From contig JAFPAK010000046.1 of NCBI GenBank assembly GCA_017390825.1, positions 1 to 32,504 on the forward strand: DNA of 32,504 bases, in the 5' to 3' direction. Of the stretch, positions 15,249 through 23,583 are shown one piece after another. The notes below the pieces were generated by a model that was given only the letters and a program-made list of their open reading frames with translations, did not search any database and was not told the DNA's origin. Source of the DNA: Clostridia bacterium (lineage in GTDB: Bacteria > Bacillota_A > Clostridia > Oscillospirales > Acutalibacteraceae). Position 1 is the stretch's first letter. Each line of letters starts with the position of its first letter. The position numbers and the translations under genes are program-made.

Positions 15249-18200
15249 TTATAGTTCTTTTACAAGCCCAATGATATATTTGCGAAGCTGAAGCACATCC
15301 TTGCCGTTTATTTTACCGTCCTTGTTGCAATCAGCGTTATCGGTATCAATATTATCATCAAGACTTACGATATACTTACGCAGAGCCAATACATCCTTAC
15401 CGTTTATCTTACCGTCCGTGTTAACATCACCAAAATTTACAGCTTTTACAGTTGTGGTGGGAATGGTGGGCTGTGTTGTAGGCTGAGTTGTTGACATCAC
15501 AGTCAGAACGGTCGTCGGTTTGGTAGTTGTCGGTTGAATTGTAGTGGTTGTAGTGGTTGTAGTGGTTGTGGTGGTAGTGGTAGTTGTGAGAACGGTTGTT
15601 TTCTCAACATCATCCGAAAAAGTACCGTAAACACAAATATTATCCATATACCAGTTCATGATAAGCATCGGTGTATTAGTAGCATAAGTTGTATATGAAA
15701 CCAAAAACTTGCTGATATTCGAAATCCACTTTTCTTTTTGCTCATCATCAAGATTTTTGAAATAGAAAGTCTCTTTTGTAGTGCTATCGTAATATTTAAG
15801 TTCATCAAGCGCAATTCTTGCAAGACCGTAACCGTCGGCTACATTATTCTCTACATAAAAGCTCTTTGTAGATACCACGCTGCCGCTTGATGAAGTAAAG
15901 GTGACTGAACTTGACTCAAAAGTATATTTATAAATACCTCTTTTATCGTATATCTTGTACTCATCGACATCATTGAGCGGCTCGCCGTTGCTGCTATACA
16001 CAGTAGTGCTTATCATATCAAACTGGATACCCTCTGCACCGTCGAGCAACAATGCAGCTCTTAATTTCTTGAAGGTTTCCGAATATGATATATAGCTTGT
16101 AACCGCAGTTTTTGTAGCAGATACAGAATTTGCAAAATATACTCTCGAGCCGTTGTATGTAGTAGAGCCGCTGTCGCCGTTCGGACCGGAGGTCGGACCG
16201 CCATATTTGTGGCCTCCGTGTGATGATACCTCGGTATAACCCTCAAAATCCTCAACAAGCACCGTTTCACGCTTGGGATAATAGAAAGCGGGCTTTACTG
16301 TTTCATCATCAAACTCACCTGTATTCTTCTGAATGTCATCAAGATACCAGCTCTGTCCAGCCGGCAGCCTGCAGGAGAATGTGATATTTGTAGTCTTGCT
16401 CATCATTTCCGGCGTAACACGAAGCTCATTTGATCCGGTGTATTTTTCATTCCATGAGAATGTGACATATCCGCCGTTTGCAGGAACTGCAAAGGATTTT
16501 GAATAGGTGCTGCCATCAGAAGTGGTAAAGGTTATGCTTCCGTTACGCTCGGTACCGTTACCGCTTACCCAAAAGCGTATGCCCGTGGAGTCGGACAGGC
16601 TTCCCGAATATATAGTGAATTTTACACTTGTTGCTGCCGTTGAGCTGTTTGAATAGATTTTAACCGCTTTTGTACTGTCGTTGGCACTGTTCACACATTC
16701 GTCCGAAATCCTTGTGCTGCAATTAGTAACAGTATTTAATCTGTCGATACTTGTGCCGGTATATGTTTCAGACTGATCTTCAAAATCAATTACCGACATA
16801 TACTTATCATCAATTATAAAATCTTCACGGTTATATTTAACACCACTGCCGTTATATGCACCAATATTCGGAGCATCCTGTGCTGAAACTGTGTTGCCGT
16901 AAAAATCGTATCCGCCGTTACCCTCTATAACGATACCTGCACCGATGGCAGGAGAGCAATCATAAAGCATGTAAGCATCACAGCTTGATCTTCCAACGCC
17001 GGCACCGCCTGCATTGATAAACATAGGATCTTGTGCAAAAATATTTCCATAGGAATTAACGATCTCACTACCGTTTAAAGGAGCAGAATATGCGTATCTT
17101 CCGTAAGAAATGTTGTTTGCAAATGTAGTGTTTGTGGTGTTCGCCAGACCGTCTCCTCTATGCGAATTTGTATAGAATATGTTGTTGGCTATCAAAGTAT
17201 TATTGGCATAACTTCTGCCTGTAAGTTTTGACGCGCCTCTTGTCCACGTGTAAAAAATGTATGCGTTGCTTGTAGACAAAGCCCACTTTGAATATATTGT
17301 ATTGTTATATATCTGTGTATCGTCTATTGCGCCGATAAGGCTGAATACATAATGATAGTCATTCTGCGAGATGTTATACCGCACAATTGAACCGACATTC
17401 CATGCATATGAATTGTTCCAATCGGTAGGCTCGCAGCAGATGAGCATAAATCCGCCTTCATTATTATGACTGTAATTGTATTGGAAGATAGTATTATAGC
17501 ATTGATAATCACAATCAAAGCCCTGACCGTCATAAATAGTCTGAGTATTGAATGCCTCGTTATACTGAAGTAATGCGCTGTGGCTGGCGAAAGGCCAGAT
17601 AGCAACGTGAGCAGATGCCTGTGCATAAGAATGTGCCTTATCACAAGTGTTGTATTCAACAAGCGGAGCATAACAGTTATTTACCAATATGCCGTCTTTG
17701 CCGATGTTTTGCAGATAGTTGCCGCGCACAACAACATTTTTTCCCGATTTTGAATTAATGCTTCCATCCTTATTGCTTCCGCTTACAGAACCGTTAATAC
17801 TGATACCTAACGATTTGCAATTTACGATCGTATTATTCTCAACAAGTAAACTGCCTATATATCCGTTGTAGGTATCACTTGAAACAGTAATTCCCGAAAG
17901 TCCGGATTTAGATGCTGTTGACCAGTTTTTTGTATTTGAGCCGTTGATATAGCAGTTCTTGATCTCAATACCGTAAGAGGTGTAATTATTATTCAAAGCA
18001 ACTCTTACAACATATTGCGTACCCGTACCCGGCGTACCGTTAGTTATATGTAAGCCGTCTATGATAACATAGCTTGTGTTTTTTAAAAACAGCGCAGCGT
18101 CCATCTCCGGCAGATCATCAAGCTCATCATCGTACATACTTTTTATCATAGGCATATCACCGCTACCATAGCTCGATATCGTTATCGGTGCAGACGAAGT

Positions 18201-18485
18201 CCCAGCACCCTTGGGATAAAAGAAGGTGTTTGTCCATATACATCCTTTTTTCAAAAGCACTGCATCACCGGGCTGCAGAGTTATACTGTTTACCTTTTCA
18301 AGACTCTGCCAAGCAGCACTTTGCGATGTACCGCTGTTAGTATCATCACCGTTATCGGCATCAACGTAGTACACCGTACCGGAATAGCTTTGCTCCGCAG
18401 ATACAGTAAACTCAAGCTCTGTTAAAACAGACACCGATGCTATAAGCATAATAAGTGTTAAAACAACTCCTAGTATTCGTTTCAT
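15249..18485 (-). CDS. Secreted dockerin protein with parallel beta-helix (cellulosomal)
   Basis: A 1078-residue secreted protein. A signal peptide (residues 1-30, MKRILGVVLTLIMLIASVSV... with cleavage after VSA) leads into a right-handed parallel beta-helix region (about 35-560), whose Asn-rich turns (VVRGNYLQNIG, IVENNTIVNC-like) resemble polysaccharide lyases or glycosidases. Two further beta-rich, possibly carbohydrate-binding, regions follow (about 560-960), then a Thr/Pro-rich linker (about 963-1017). The C-terminal 61 residues form a type I dockerin with two F-hand loops, DVNTDGKINGKDV and DCNKDGKINGKDV. The substrate is unknown. I start at the ATG at 18483-18485 behind GGAGGAAAT; an upstream GTG lacks a ribosome site. 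The gene is 17 nt after a SurA-like gene and shares its promoter. Confidence 0.92.
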   Translation of the reverse strand: MKRILGVVLTLIMLIASVSVLTELEFTVSAEQSYSGTVYYVDADNGDDTNSGTSQSAAWQSLEKVNSITLQPGDAVLLKKGCIWTNTFFYPKGAGTSSAPITISSYGSGDMPMIKSMYDDELDDLPEMDAALFLKNTSYVIIDGLHITNGTPGTGTQYVVRVALNNNYTSYGIEIKNCYINGSNTKNWSTASKSGLSGITVSSDTYNGYIGSLLVENNTIVNCKSLGISINGSVSGSNKDGSINSKSGKNVVVRGNYLQNIGKDGILVNNCYAPLVEYNTCDKAHSYAQASAHVAIWPFASHSALLQYNEAFNTQTIYDGQGFDCDYQCYNTIFQYNYSHNNEGGFMLICCEPTDWNNSYAWNVGSIVRYNISQNDYHYVFSLIGAIDDTQIYNNTIYSKWALSTSNAYIFYTWTRGASKLTGRSYANNTLIANNIFYTNSHRGDGLANTTNTTFANNISYGRYAYSAPLNGSEIVNSYGNIFAQDPMFINAGGAGVGRSSCDAYMLYDCSPAIGAGIVIEGNGGYDFYGNTVSAQDAPNIGAYNGSGVKYNREDFIIDDKYMSVIDFEDQSETYTGTSIDRLNTVTNCSTRISDECVNSANDSTKAVKIYSNSSTAATSVKFTIYSGSLSDSTGIRFWVSGNGTERNGSITFTTSDGSTYSKSFAVPANGGYVTFSWNEKYTGSNELRVTPEMMSKTTNITFSCRLPAGQSWYLDDIQKNTGEFDDETVKPAFYYPKRETVLVEDFEGYTEVSSHGGHKYGGPTSGPNGDSGSTTYNGSRVYFANSVSATKTAVTSYISYSETFKKLRAALLLDGAEGIQFDMISTTVYSSNGEPLNDVDEYKIYDKRGIYKYTFESSSVTFTSSSGSVVSTKSFYVENNVADGYGLARIALDELKYYDSTTKETFYFKNLDDEQKEKWISNISKFLVSYTTYATNTPMLIMNWYMDNICVYGTFSDDVEKTTVLTTTTTTTTTTTTTTTTIQPTTTKPTTVLTVMSTTQPTTQPTIPTTTVKAVNFGDVNTDGKINGKDVLALRKYIVSLDDNIDTDNADCNKDGKINGKDVLQLRKYIIGLVKEL
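15541..15585 (-). repeat. 9-bp tandem repeats coding the Thr-rich linker
   Basis: GTAGTGGTT occurs three times perfectly (15541-15567), followed by two variant copies. On the coding strand these give consecutive Thr codons in the linker before the dockerin. Slippage here could change linker length in steps of three residues. Confidence 0.85.
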
Positions 18486-18502
18486 TTTATTTCCTCCAGA
18501 AT

Positions 18503-19513
18503 TCACGCAAGCGGTTTGCTCAACGGTATTTTATCAAGTTTTGAATATGTATTGATGCTACTGTTTTCCACTAATTCATTTATATATTTTTCATACTGCT
18601 GTTGTCTGTACTCTGCAATCACCGTTGACTCAACTGATGAATAGCTCTCATATCCCGAAAAGCTTCGGCTAAAGCACCAGATAAGAGTATTCTCACCAAA
18701 ATAGGCAGTTTCACCTTCACTCAAGCTGTAAATCGTATCATAAAACGCACTATTTTCTTTTGACAATTGCTTGTAATTGCTATTGCTGAGTTCGGTTTGG
18801 GTTATCTCAACATCTGTGAGCTTTGATAACGGCTCATTTTCATCTGCAATTATCTTTTCAGCGGCTTTAAGTGCTTGCATATCGTCTGACTTCAATATTT
18901 TGAAGATACAATTGTCTATTCTTCGATAGTTTTGATCTCTGTTGGCATAATAAAAAGCTTTAAGCGCTGCTTCATCACCGTAAAGCGGCTCGCCCTCCTG
19001 TCCCATTACCTCCTGCAGTTCGATACGCAGATTTGACATACGGTACATATGATATGTGCTTTCGGAATATTCACTCTGACCGTAGATCGGCTCACCGTTA
19101 TCTATCTTCGATTGGTTTACGGAATTGACCTCTTTCATCTCATCAACAAACGCATCATATGATGCATCCTTGACAATTCCGTACTCCACACCAAGCTCAA
19201 GTTCAAGCCTGCATCGGACTGATGCTGACAGCGCCTCATTGCGCAGATACTCCGCCGGAGTAACACCATCAAACTCCGTATCCCAAAAATCGTTTCCGGC
19301 AGTTACAGAATAGTTCTGTTCAAAATACTCTATAACATCAGTCTTTATCTCGTTCATATGAAGTTTGACTTCACCGGCATAAATCTTCATGCCATCAACA
19401 CCAGCAACGACGGTATCAACACTAATATTCAAGGCGACGCATATCACAGTAAATGCTATCACCACAGCCGAAAAAATACAACAAATCAGAAAGATAATTA
19501 ATTTTTTCTTCAT
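18503..19513 (-). CDS. Membrane-anchored SurA/PrsA-like protein
   Basis: A 336-residue protein with an N-terminal membrane helix (about residues 4-28, MKKKLIIFLICCIFSAVVIA) and an external domain. The start of the outer domain, VAGVDGMKIYAGEVKLHMNE, resembles the N-terminal chaperone segment of SurA/PrsA foldases. There is no lipobox Cys at a cleavage site, so it seems anchored by the helix. The middle lacks an obvious parvulin PPIase motif. I chose the ATG at 19511-19513 behind AGAGGATC; the longer open frame would overlap the promoter. It is 17 nt before the dockerin gene, so it may help that protein fold or leave the cell. This is an inference. Confidence 0.78.
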   Translation of the reverse strand: MKKKLIIFLICCIFSAVVIAFTVICVALNISVDTVVAGVDGMKIYAGEVKLHMNEIKTDVIEYFEQNYSVTAGNDFWDTEFDGVTPAEYLRNEALSASVRCRLELELGVEYGIVKDASYDAFVDEMKEVNSVNQSKIDNGEPIYGQSEYSESTYHMYRMSNLRIELQEVMGQEGEPLYGDEAALKAFYYANRDQNYRRIDNCIFKILKSDDMQALKAAEKIIADENEPLSKLTDVEITQTELSNSNYKQLSKENSAFYDTIYSLSEGETAYFGENTLIWCFSRSFSGYESYSSVESTVIAEYRQQQYEKYINELVENSSINTYSKLDKIPLSKPLA

Positions 19514-19544
19514 ATATAGATCCTCTGTGCAACTTATAATATTT

Positions 19545-19573
19545 ATTTTACCACTCCTAATATTTTCTTTCAA
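19545..19573 (-). promoter_or_regulatory. Promoter of the SurA-like/dockerin operon
   Basis: On the minus strand: -35 TTGAAA (19568-19573), 17-bp spacer, -10 TAAAAT (19545-19550), about 31 bp before the start codon at 19513. Confidence 0.82.
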
Positions 19574-19740
19574 TTGGCAAAATACAAGAGATTATATTTC
19601 CGTTTTTAGTGAATATGCCATTGTTTTTTATGCCATAATTCAGAATTTGCAATCTATCTTAATGGAATTCATAAAAACGCCTCGAATTTTGCCGTAAAAA
19701 ATATAAAAAAAGCGTATTTTACAGTAGATTTTTCAATATA
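19574..19740. other. AT-rich intergenic stretch with no gene seen
   Basis: This is the upstream part of the 365-bp gap between the divergent SurA-like and hydrogenase genes. It is very AT-rich, with no plausible ribosome site plus ORF. I see only short weak repeats (ATGCCAT twice near 19616-19637) and no tRNA or clear hairpin. Confidence 0.6.
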
Positions 19741-19780
19741 GTTATGCTATAATTGATATAGCGTTATGCTTATTTATAAT
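19741..19780 (+). promoter_or_regulatory. Hydrogenase operon promoter region with repeats
   Basis: Two promoters can be read. P1 is an extended -10, TGC-TATAAT (19745-19753), with no good -35. P2 is TTGATA (19753-19758), 16-bp spacer, TATAAT (19775-19780). The direct repeat GTTATGCT lies at 19741-19748 and 19763-19770, exactly 22 bp apart (two helical turns). GCTAT-N7-ATAGC (19746-19762) is an inverted repeat over P1's -10. These look like regulator sites. A leader of about 90 nt follows, with no known riboswitch recognised. Confidence 0.65.
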
Positions 19781-19878
19781 AACTGCTTGCAGGATGAATC
19801 GTGACACTATCACAGTCTCCTTAATTGCAGTTACAGCTGGTACGCAATAGCAAATAATTTTGAAAGCGAGGAGCGTAA

Positions 19879-20373
19879 ATGAAAAAGCGCAAGGGAACAA
19901 TGCCCTTTAAGGGCACACCTGAGCAGGAAGCACAGCTTATGGCTGTTATTGCAGAGCACAAGGGCGAAAAAGGCGCACTTATGCCGGTAATGCAACAAGC
20001 TCAGGAAATCTACGGCTATTTGCCGGTCGAGGTTCAGCAGATGATCGCTGCAGGGCTTGATACATCAGTAGAAAAGGTATACGGTGTTGCAACCTTCTAC
20101 TCACAGTTTGCTCTTACACCCAAGGGTGAGTACAAGATCTCTGTCTGTCTTGGTACTGCTTGCTATGTAAAGGGCTCGCAGGATGTATTCGACAGAATTT
20201 CGCAGTTGCTGGGTATCGGTGCTGATGAATGTACTGAAGACGGTAAATTCTCACTTGAAGCTTGCCGTTGTATCGGTGCTTGCGGTCTTGCACCTGTTAT
20301 GACCATCAACGAAGAGGTTTACGGCAGACTGCAAAAAACTGATGTTGATGATATTTTGAAGAAATACATGTAA
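19879..20373 (+). CDS. hydC: NuoE-like [2Fe-2S] subunit of the [FeFe] hydrogenase (HydC/HndA)
   Basis: A 164-residue thioredoxin-like [2Fe-2S] protein of the NuoE/HydC/HndA family, which passes electrons between the flavin subunit and the hydrogenase core. A helical N-terminal region (TPEQEAQLMAVIAEH...YGYLPVEVQQMIA) precedes the cluster domain with Cys90, Cys95 (CLGTAC), Cys131 and Cys135 (CIGAC). All four ligands are present. It is the first gene of the hydrogenase operon, with GAGGAG about 8 nt before the ATG. The other hydrogenase subunits come 3.8 kb later, after a six-gene inserted module. Confidence 0.93.
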   Translation: MKKRKGTMPFKGTPEQEAQLMAVIAEHKGEKGALMPVMQQAQEIYGYLPVEVQQMIAAGLDTSVEKVYGVATFYSQFALTPKGEYKISVCLGTACYVKGSQDVFDRISQLLGIGADECTEDGKFSLEACRCIGACGLAPVMTINEEVYGRLQKTDVDDILKKYM

Positions 20374-20416
20374 CACACATCTGCACCTAATAAATTTTAA
20401 ATGAGGGAAAAGCCTT

Positions 20417-20773
20417 ATGAAAATCAGCAAAATCTGTGAGCTTCTTGATGCAGAAGTCATCTGCGGAGAGGAATTTCTCGGAAAGCATGTTTACTCTGCG
20501 TGCGGAAGCGATATGATGAGCGATGTGCTTGCATATGTTAAAAATCAAGCAGTGCTTCTTACCGGACTTGTGAATCCGCAGGTAGTAAGAACCTCTGAAA
20601 TGATGGATATGGTATGTATAGTGTTCGTCCGCTCCAAGCGTCCGACTGAAGAAATGATCGAGCTTGCAAAAGAACACGGACTTGTGCTTTTAAGCACAAA
20701 AATGCGTATGTATGAGGCTTGCGGTAAGCTTTATACAAACGGTCTTGTGGGAAACGGTGAGTCCGATGAGTGA
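20417..20773 (+). CDS. DRTGG domain protein (first copy)
   Basis: A 118-residue single-domain protein. The sequence ISKICELLDAEVICGEE followed by VYSACGSDMMSDVLAYV and alternating strands and helices matches the DRTGG domain, found in pyruvate kinase-associated and phosphotransacetylase proteins, where it is thought to bind a small ligand or regulate. The function here is not known. It is followed by a GHKL ATPase whose start overlaps its end by 8 nt, and a related domain recurs after HydS (22520-22849). The ribosome site GAGGG lies 9 nt before the ATG. Confidence 0.82.
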   Translation: MKISKICELLDAEVICGEEFLGKHVYSACGSDMMSDVLAYVKNQAVLLTGLVNPQVVRTSEMMDMVCIVFVRSKRPTEEMIELAKEHGLVLLSTKMRMYEACGKLYTNGLVGNGESDE

Positions 20774-21188
20774 GTCATTGAAGTTTCACTTTGATGTTGA
20801 CGGTGAGGATTTCACATCAGCAGGTCAGGCATCTGTTCATGTAAAGAAAAATCTTCGTCAGCTCGGTATCTCGCCCGATATCATACGCCGTGTTTCCATT
20901 GCAATGTATGAGGGTGAAATAAATATGGTCATTCATGCCGACGGAGGCGATGCTGATGTTATCGTGTATGAAGACTGTATCGAGATCCGTCTCCAGGACA
21001 GCGGTCCGGGTATTGCAGATATCGACCTTGCCATGCAGGAGGGCTATTCAACTGCGCCGGATAATATCCGTTCGCTCGGCTTCGGTGCCGGTATGGGACT
21101 TCCGAATATGAAGCGCTATACCGACAGTATGGAAATTCAATCCGAAGTTGGAAAAGGTACACTTATTGTAATGAAGGTCAATCTTTAA
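20766..21188 (+). CDS. GHKL ATPase, RsbW/anti-sigma-like (first copy)
   Basis: A 140-residue HATPase_c protein without a histidine phosphoacceptor domain, so it resembles RsbW/SpoIIAB-type Ser/Thr kinases rather than full sensor kinases. The N box is MYEGEINMVIHA (Glu51, Asn53), the G1 box is DSGPGI (78-83) and the G2 box is GFGAGMGLPNM (105-115). I start at the ATG at 20766, where conserved sequence begins (MSESLKFHFDVDGEDF); it overlaps the DRTGG gene by 8 nt, indicating translational coupling. A kinase or anti-sigma role in hydrogenase control is inferred from the neighbours. Confidence 0.87.
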   Translation: MSESLKFHFDVDGEDFTSAGQASVHVKKNLRQLGISPDIIRRVSIAMYEGEINMVIHADGGDADVIVYEDCIEIRLQDSGPGIADIDLAMQEGYSTAPDNIRSLGFGAGMGLPNMKRYTDSMEIQSEVGKGTLIVMKVNL

Positions 21189-21214
21189 TACCGAAAACAA
21201 AAATTAAGATAGGT

Positions 21215-22501
21215 ATGAGTACAGTGAGCAATAGTTATAAGCATTCTGTTTCCATTGATGTTTCACGCTGTAACGGCTGCACTACCTGCCTGCGTCATTG
21301 CCCGACCGAGGCAATACGGATCAGAGATGGTCATGCAGTTATCAACGAACAGCGTTGTATTGATTGCGGAGAATGTATAAGACTTTGTCCGAAAGGTGCA
21401 AAAAAAGCTATATCCTCCAAACTATCCAAGATGGATAAGTTTAAATACAAAATTGCCCTGCCTGCCCCTACTTTATACGGTCAGTTTGAGGGGCTGGACG
21501 ATGTGGACTATGTTCTGCAGGGTCTGTTGGATATAGGCTTTGATGATGTTTTTGAGGTTTCAAAGGCAGCCGAGCTGGTTTCAGCATACACAAGGCTGTA
21601 TATGAAGACCGAAGGTATAAAAAAGCCGGTAATTTCATCGGCTTGTCCCGTAGTAATGCGGCTTATAGGAATAAGATTCCCGTCGCTTCGAGACAATATC
21701 ATGCCTCTGCTGCCACCAATGGAGATTGCAGCGGAGTTGAGCCGTCAAAAGGCAAAGCGTGAGCATCCCGAGCTTAAGGATGAGGATATAGGCGTGTGCT
21801 TCATATCCCCTTGTCCTGCAAAGGTAAGCTATGTCAACAACGGATTTGCGGATATGAACAGCAAGGTGGATGTTGTTGTTTCGATAAGAGATATCTATTT
21901 TATGCTTATCAATGTTATGAAACGAAACAAAACACCCGAGGCACTTTGTGAATCCGGTATGATAGGTATCGGTTGGGCAACCTCCGGCGGCGAAGCAACG
22001 GCAATACTTAACGACAATTATCTTGCGGCAGACGGTATTGATAACATCAGCCGTGTGCTTGATGAGATAGAAAACGGCAATATTCCATCTCTTGAGTTTA
22101 TTGAGCTTAATGCTTGCTCAGGAGGATGTGTCGGCGGTGTTATGGCGGTGGAAAATCCGTTTATAGCGAAGGCACGAATGCAGTCGTTAAGAAGATATCT
22201 ACCTGTATCGCAGAACTTCATATCAAAGGACGACGGATATATTCCCGAAAACTACTTTTTCAATGATCTGCCTGCATATAACCCGATAACAAGGCTGAGC
22301 GACAATCTCGGCGAGTCGATGCGGATGATGGCTGATATCCAGCGTATTCGAGAGGATCTTCCGGGCATCGATTGCGGATCCTGCGGAGCGCCTACCTGCC
22401 GAGCATTTGCAGAGGATATTGTAAAGGGTGATGCAAGACCTTCCGGTTGTATCATATCAATGAAAAAACAGTTAGAGGAATATTTAGAACAAAACAAGTA
22501 A
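21215..22501 (+). CDS. hydS: HydS-like sensory [FeFe] hydrogenase
   Basis: A 428-residue protein with two [4Fe-4S] ferredoxin motifs at the N-terminus (Cys19/22/25/29 and Cys48/51/54/58), an [FeFe] hydrogenase large-subunit domain (about 70-370) and a C-terminal four-Cys Fe-S motif (CGSCGAPTC near 387-395, then SGC). H-cluster motifs are degenerate: L1 reads SSACPVV (Ala143, Cys144), L2 is ISPCPAK and L3 is NACSGGCVGG. The four [4Fe-4S] cysteines remain, but the Cys that relays protons in active enzymes is Ala, as in group C/D sensory hydrogenases such as HydS of Thermotoga. It probably senses H2 or redox state. The ATG at 21215 is very close to AGGT; a GTG at 21224 is an alternative start. 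Confidence 0.88.
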   Translation: MSTVSNSYKHSVSIDVSRCNGCTTCLRHCPTEAIRIRDGHAVINEQRCIDCGECIRLCPKGAKKAISSKLSKMDKFKYKIALPAPTLYGQFEGLDDVDYVLQGLLDIGFDDVFEVSKAAELVSAYTRLYMKTEGIKKPVISSACPVVMRLIGIRFPSLRDNIMPLLPPMEIAAELSRQKAKREHPELKDEDIGVCFISPCPAKVSYVNNGFADMNSKVDVVVSIRDIYFMLINVMKRNKTPEALCESGMIGIGWATSGGEATAILNDNYLAADGIDNISRVLDEIENGNIPSLEFIELNACSGGCVGGVMAVENPFIAKARMQSLRRYLPVSQNFISKDDGYIPENYFFNDLPAYNPITRLSDNLGESMRMMADIQRIREDLPGIDCGSCGAPTCRAFAEDIVKGDARPSGCIISMKKQLEEYLEQNK

Positions 22502-22519
22502 CGAACAAGAGGTATTGTT

Positions 22520-22849
22520 ATGACAGTTGGTGTGCTTGCTGAAAAATTGGCGCTTACACCGGTTGCGGTATGTGAACCGGCGCGTGAGATCGATGGTGTT
22601 TATATCGGTGACCTTTTAAGTTGGGTAATGGGCAGAGCGCAAAGCGGCAATGTGTGGATAACGATCATGTCTAACATCAATATAGTTGCAGTAGCAAGTC
22701 TTGCGGATACCTCATGTATAATCCTTGCCGAAGGTGTGGATGTTGACAGCGCCGTTTGTGATACGGCAAAAAACAAGGGTATAAATATCTATAAAAGCGA
22801 AAAATCAGCATATACCCTTGCAACGGAAATATACAGTTTAACCAAATGA
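22520..22849 (+). CDS. DRTGG domain protein (second copy)
   Basis: A 109-residue single-domain protein beginning MTVGVLAEKLALTPVAV and containing IDGVYIGDLLSWVMGRAQ and VWITIMSNINIVAVASLADTSCIIL, a DRTGG-like pattern of strands and helices. It parallels the first copy at 20417-20773 but the two are quite divergent. In related bacteria such domains accompany HydS-type hydrogenases. It overlaps the PHP gene by 4 nt (ATGA). The ligand is unknown. Confidence 0.78.
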   Translation: MTVGVLAEKLALTPVAVCEPAREIDGVYIGDLLSWVMGRAQSGNVWITIMSNINIVAVASLADTSCIILAEGVDVDSAVCDTAKNKGINIYKSEKSAYTLATEIYSLTK

Positions 22850-23583
22850 ACAGGTATTTTTACGATTTTCACATCCATTCATGTCTGTCACCGTGTGGTG
22901 ACAATGATATGACACCCAACAACATCGCCGGAATGTCAGCGCTTGCAGGCTTGCAGATAGTTGCCCTGACTGATCACAATACCGCAAAAAACTGCCCCGC
23001 TTTTTTCAAAGCAGCAAAGAAAAACGGTATAATTCCGATCGCCGGTATGGAATTAACAACAGCGGAAGATATACATATTGTATGCTTGTTTGAAAATTTG
23101 GACGATGCAATGGAATTCGATAAGACGGTAAATGAGCATCGGATAAAAATCAAAAACCGTCCCGATATATTCGGAGAACAACGAATTCTTGATGAAGATG
23201 ACAATATAATCGGTTATGATGAATACCTGCTTATAAATGCTACCGATATTGCAATAGAGCAGGTAGACGAGCTGGTCGCAGCGCATAATGGAATTTGCTT
23301 TCCGGCGCATATCGACCGTGAGTCGAACGGAATTATCGCAACGCTCGGTACCATCCCTGAAAACAGCGGATTTTATATTGCCGAATTTCACGATATTGAT
23401 AAGTATGCTGAATATGAAAATCAGCACCCGATATTAAAGGGTATGCGTATCGTATCAGGCTCTGACGCTCATTATCTGTGGGATATAAGAGATGCTTCAA
23501 GCAGTATAATGCTTGAAGATGAGCCCTACTCCGGCGATTTTGTAAGAAAACAGCTGTTTCGCTATTTAAAAGGTGAAGAGTAA
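22846..23583 (+). CDS. PHP-domain phosphoesterase, TrpH-like
   Basis: A 245-residue PHP phosphoesterase. Metal-binding motifs are complete: HIH (His9, His11), LTDHN (Asp43, His44), Glu69 in GMEL, IHIV (His77), PAHID and GSDAH near the C-terminus. Related TrpH/RNase AM proteins hydrolyse nucleotides or RNA 5' ends, so it may turn over a signal nucleotide or phosphoprotein-linked metabolite here. The substrate is unknown. Its start overlaps the second DRTGG gene by 4 nt and its stop overlaps the second GHKL ATPase by 1 nt, so these three are tightly coupled. Confidence 0.9.
   Translation: MNRYFYDFHIHSCLSPCGDNDMTPNNIAGMSALAGLQIVALTDHNTAKNCPAFFKAAKKNGIIPIAGMELTTAEDIHIVCLFENLDDAMEFDKTVNEHRIKIKNRPDIFGEQRILDEDDNIIGYDEYLLINATDIAIEQVDELVAAHNGICFPAHIDRESNGIIATLGTIPENSGFYIAEFHDIDKYAEYENQHPILKGMRIVSGSDAHYLWDIRDASSSIMLEDEPYSGDFVRKQLFRYLKGEE

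Noticed and set aside
17324..17671. Minus-strand frame within the beta-helix gene.
   Set aside because: It overlaps a long, well-supported CDS in another frame, with no ribosome site and no recognisable motif.
19781..19878. Possible riboswitch in the hydrogenase leader.
   Set aside because: Only short hairpins (GTGA-CACTA-TCAC at 19801-19813 and AACTGC/GCAGTT) are visible and no known riboswitch consensus is recognised.
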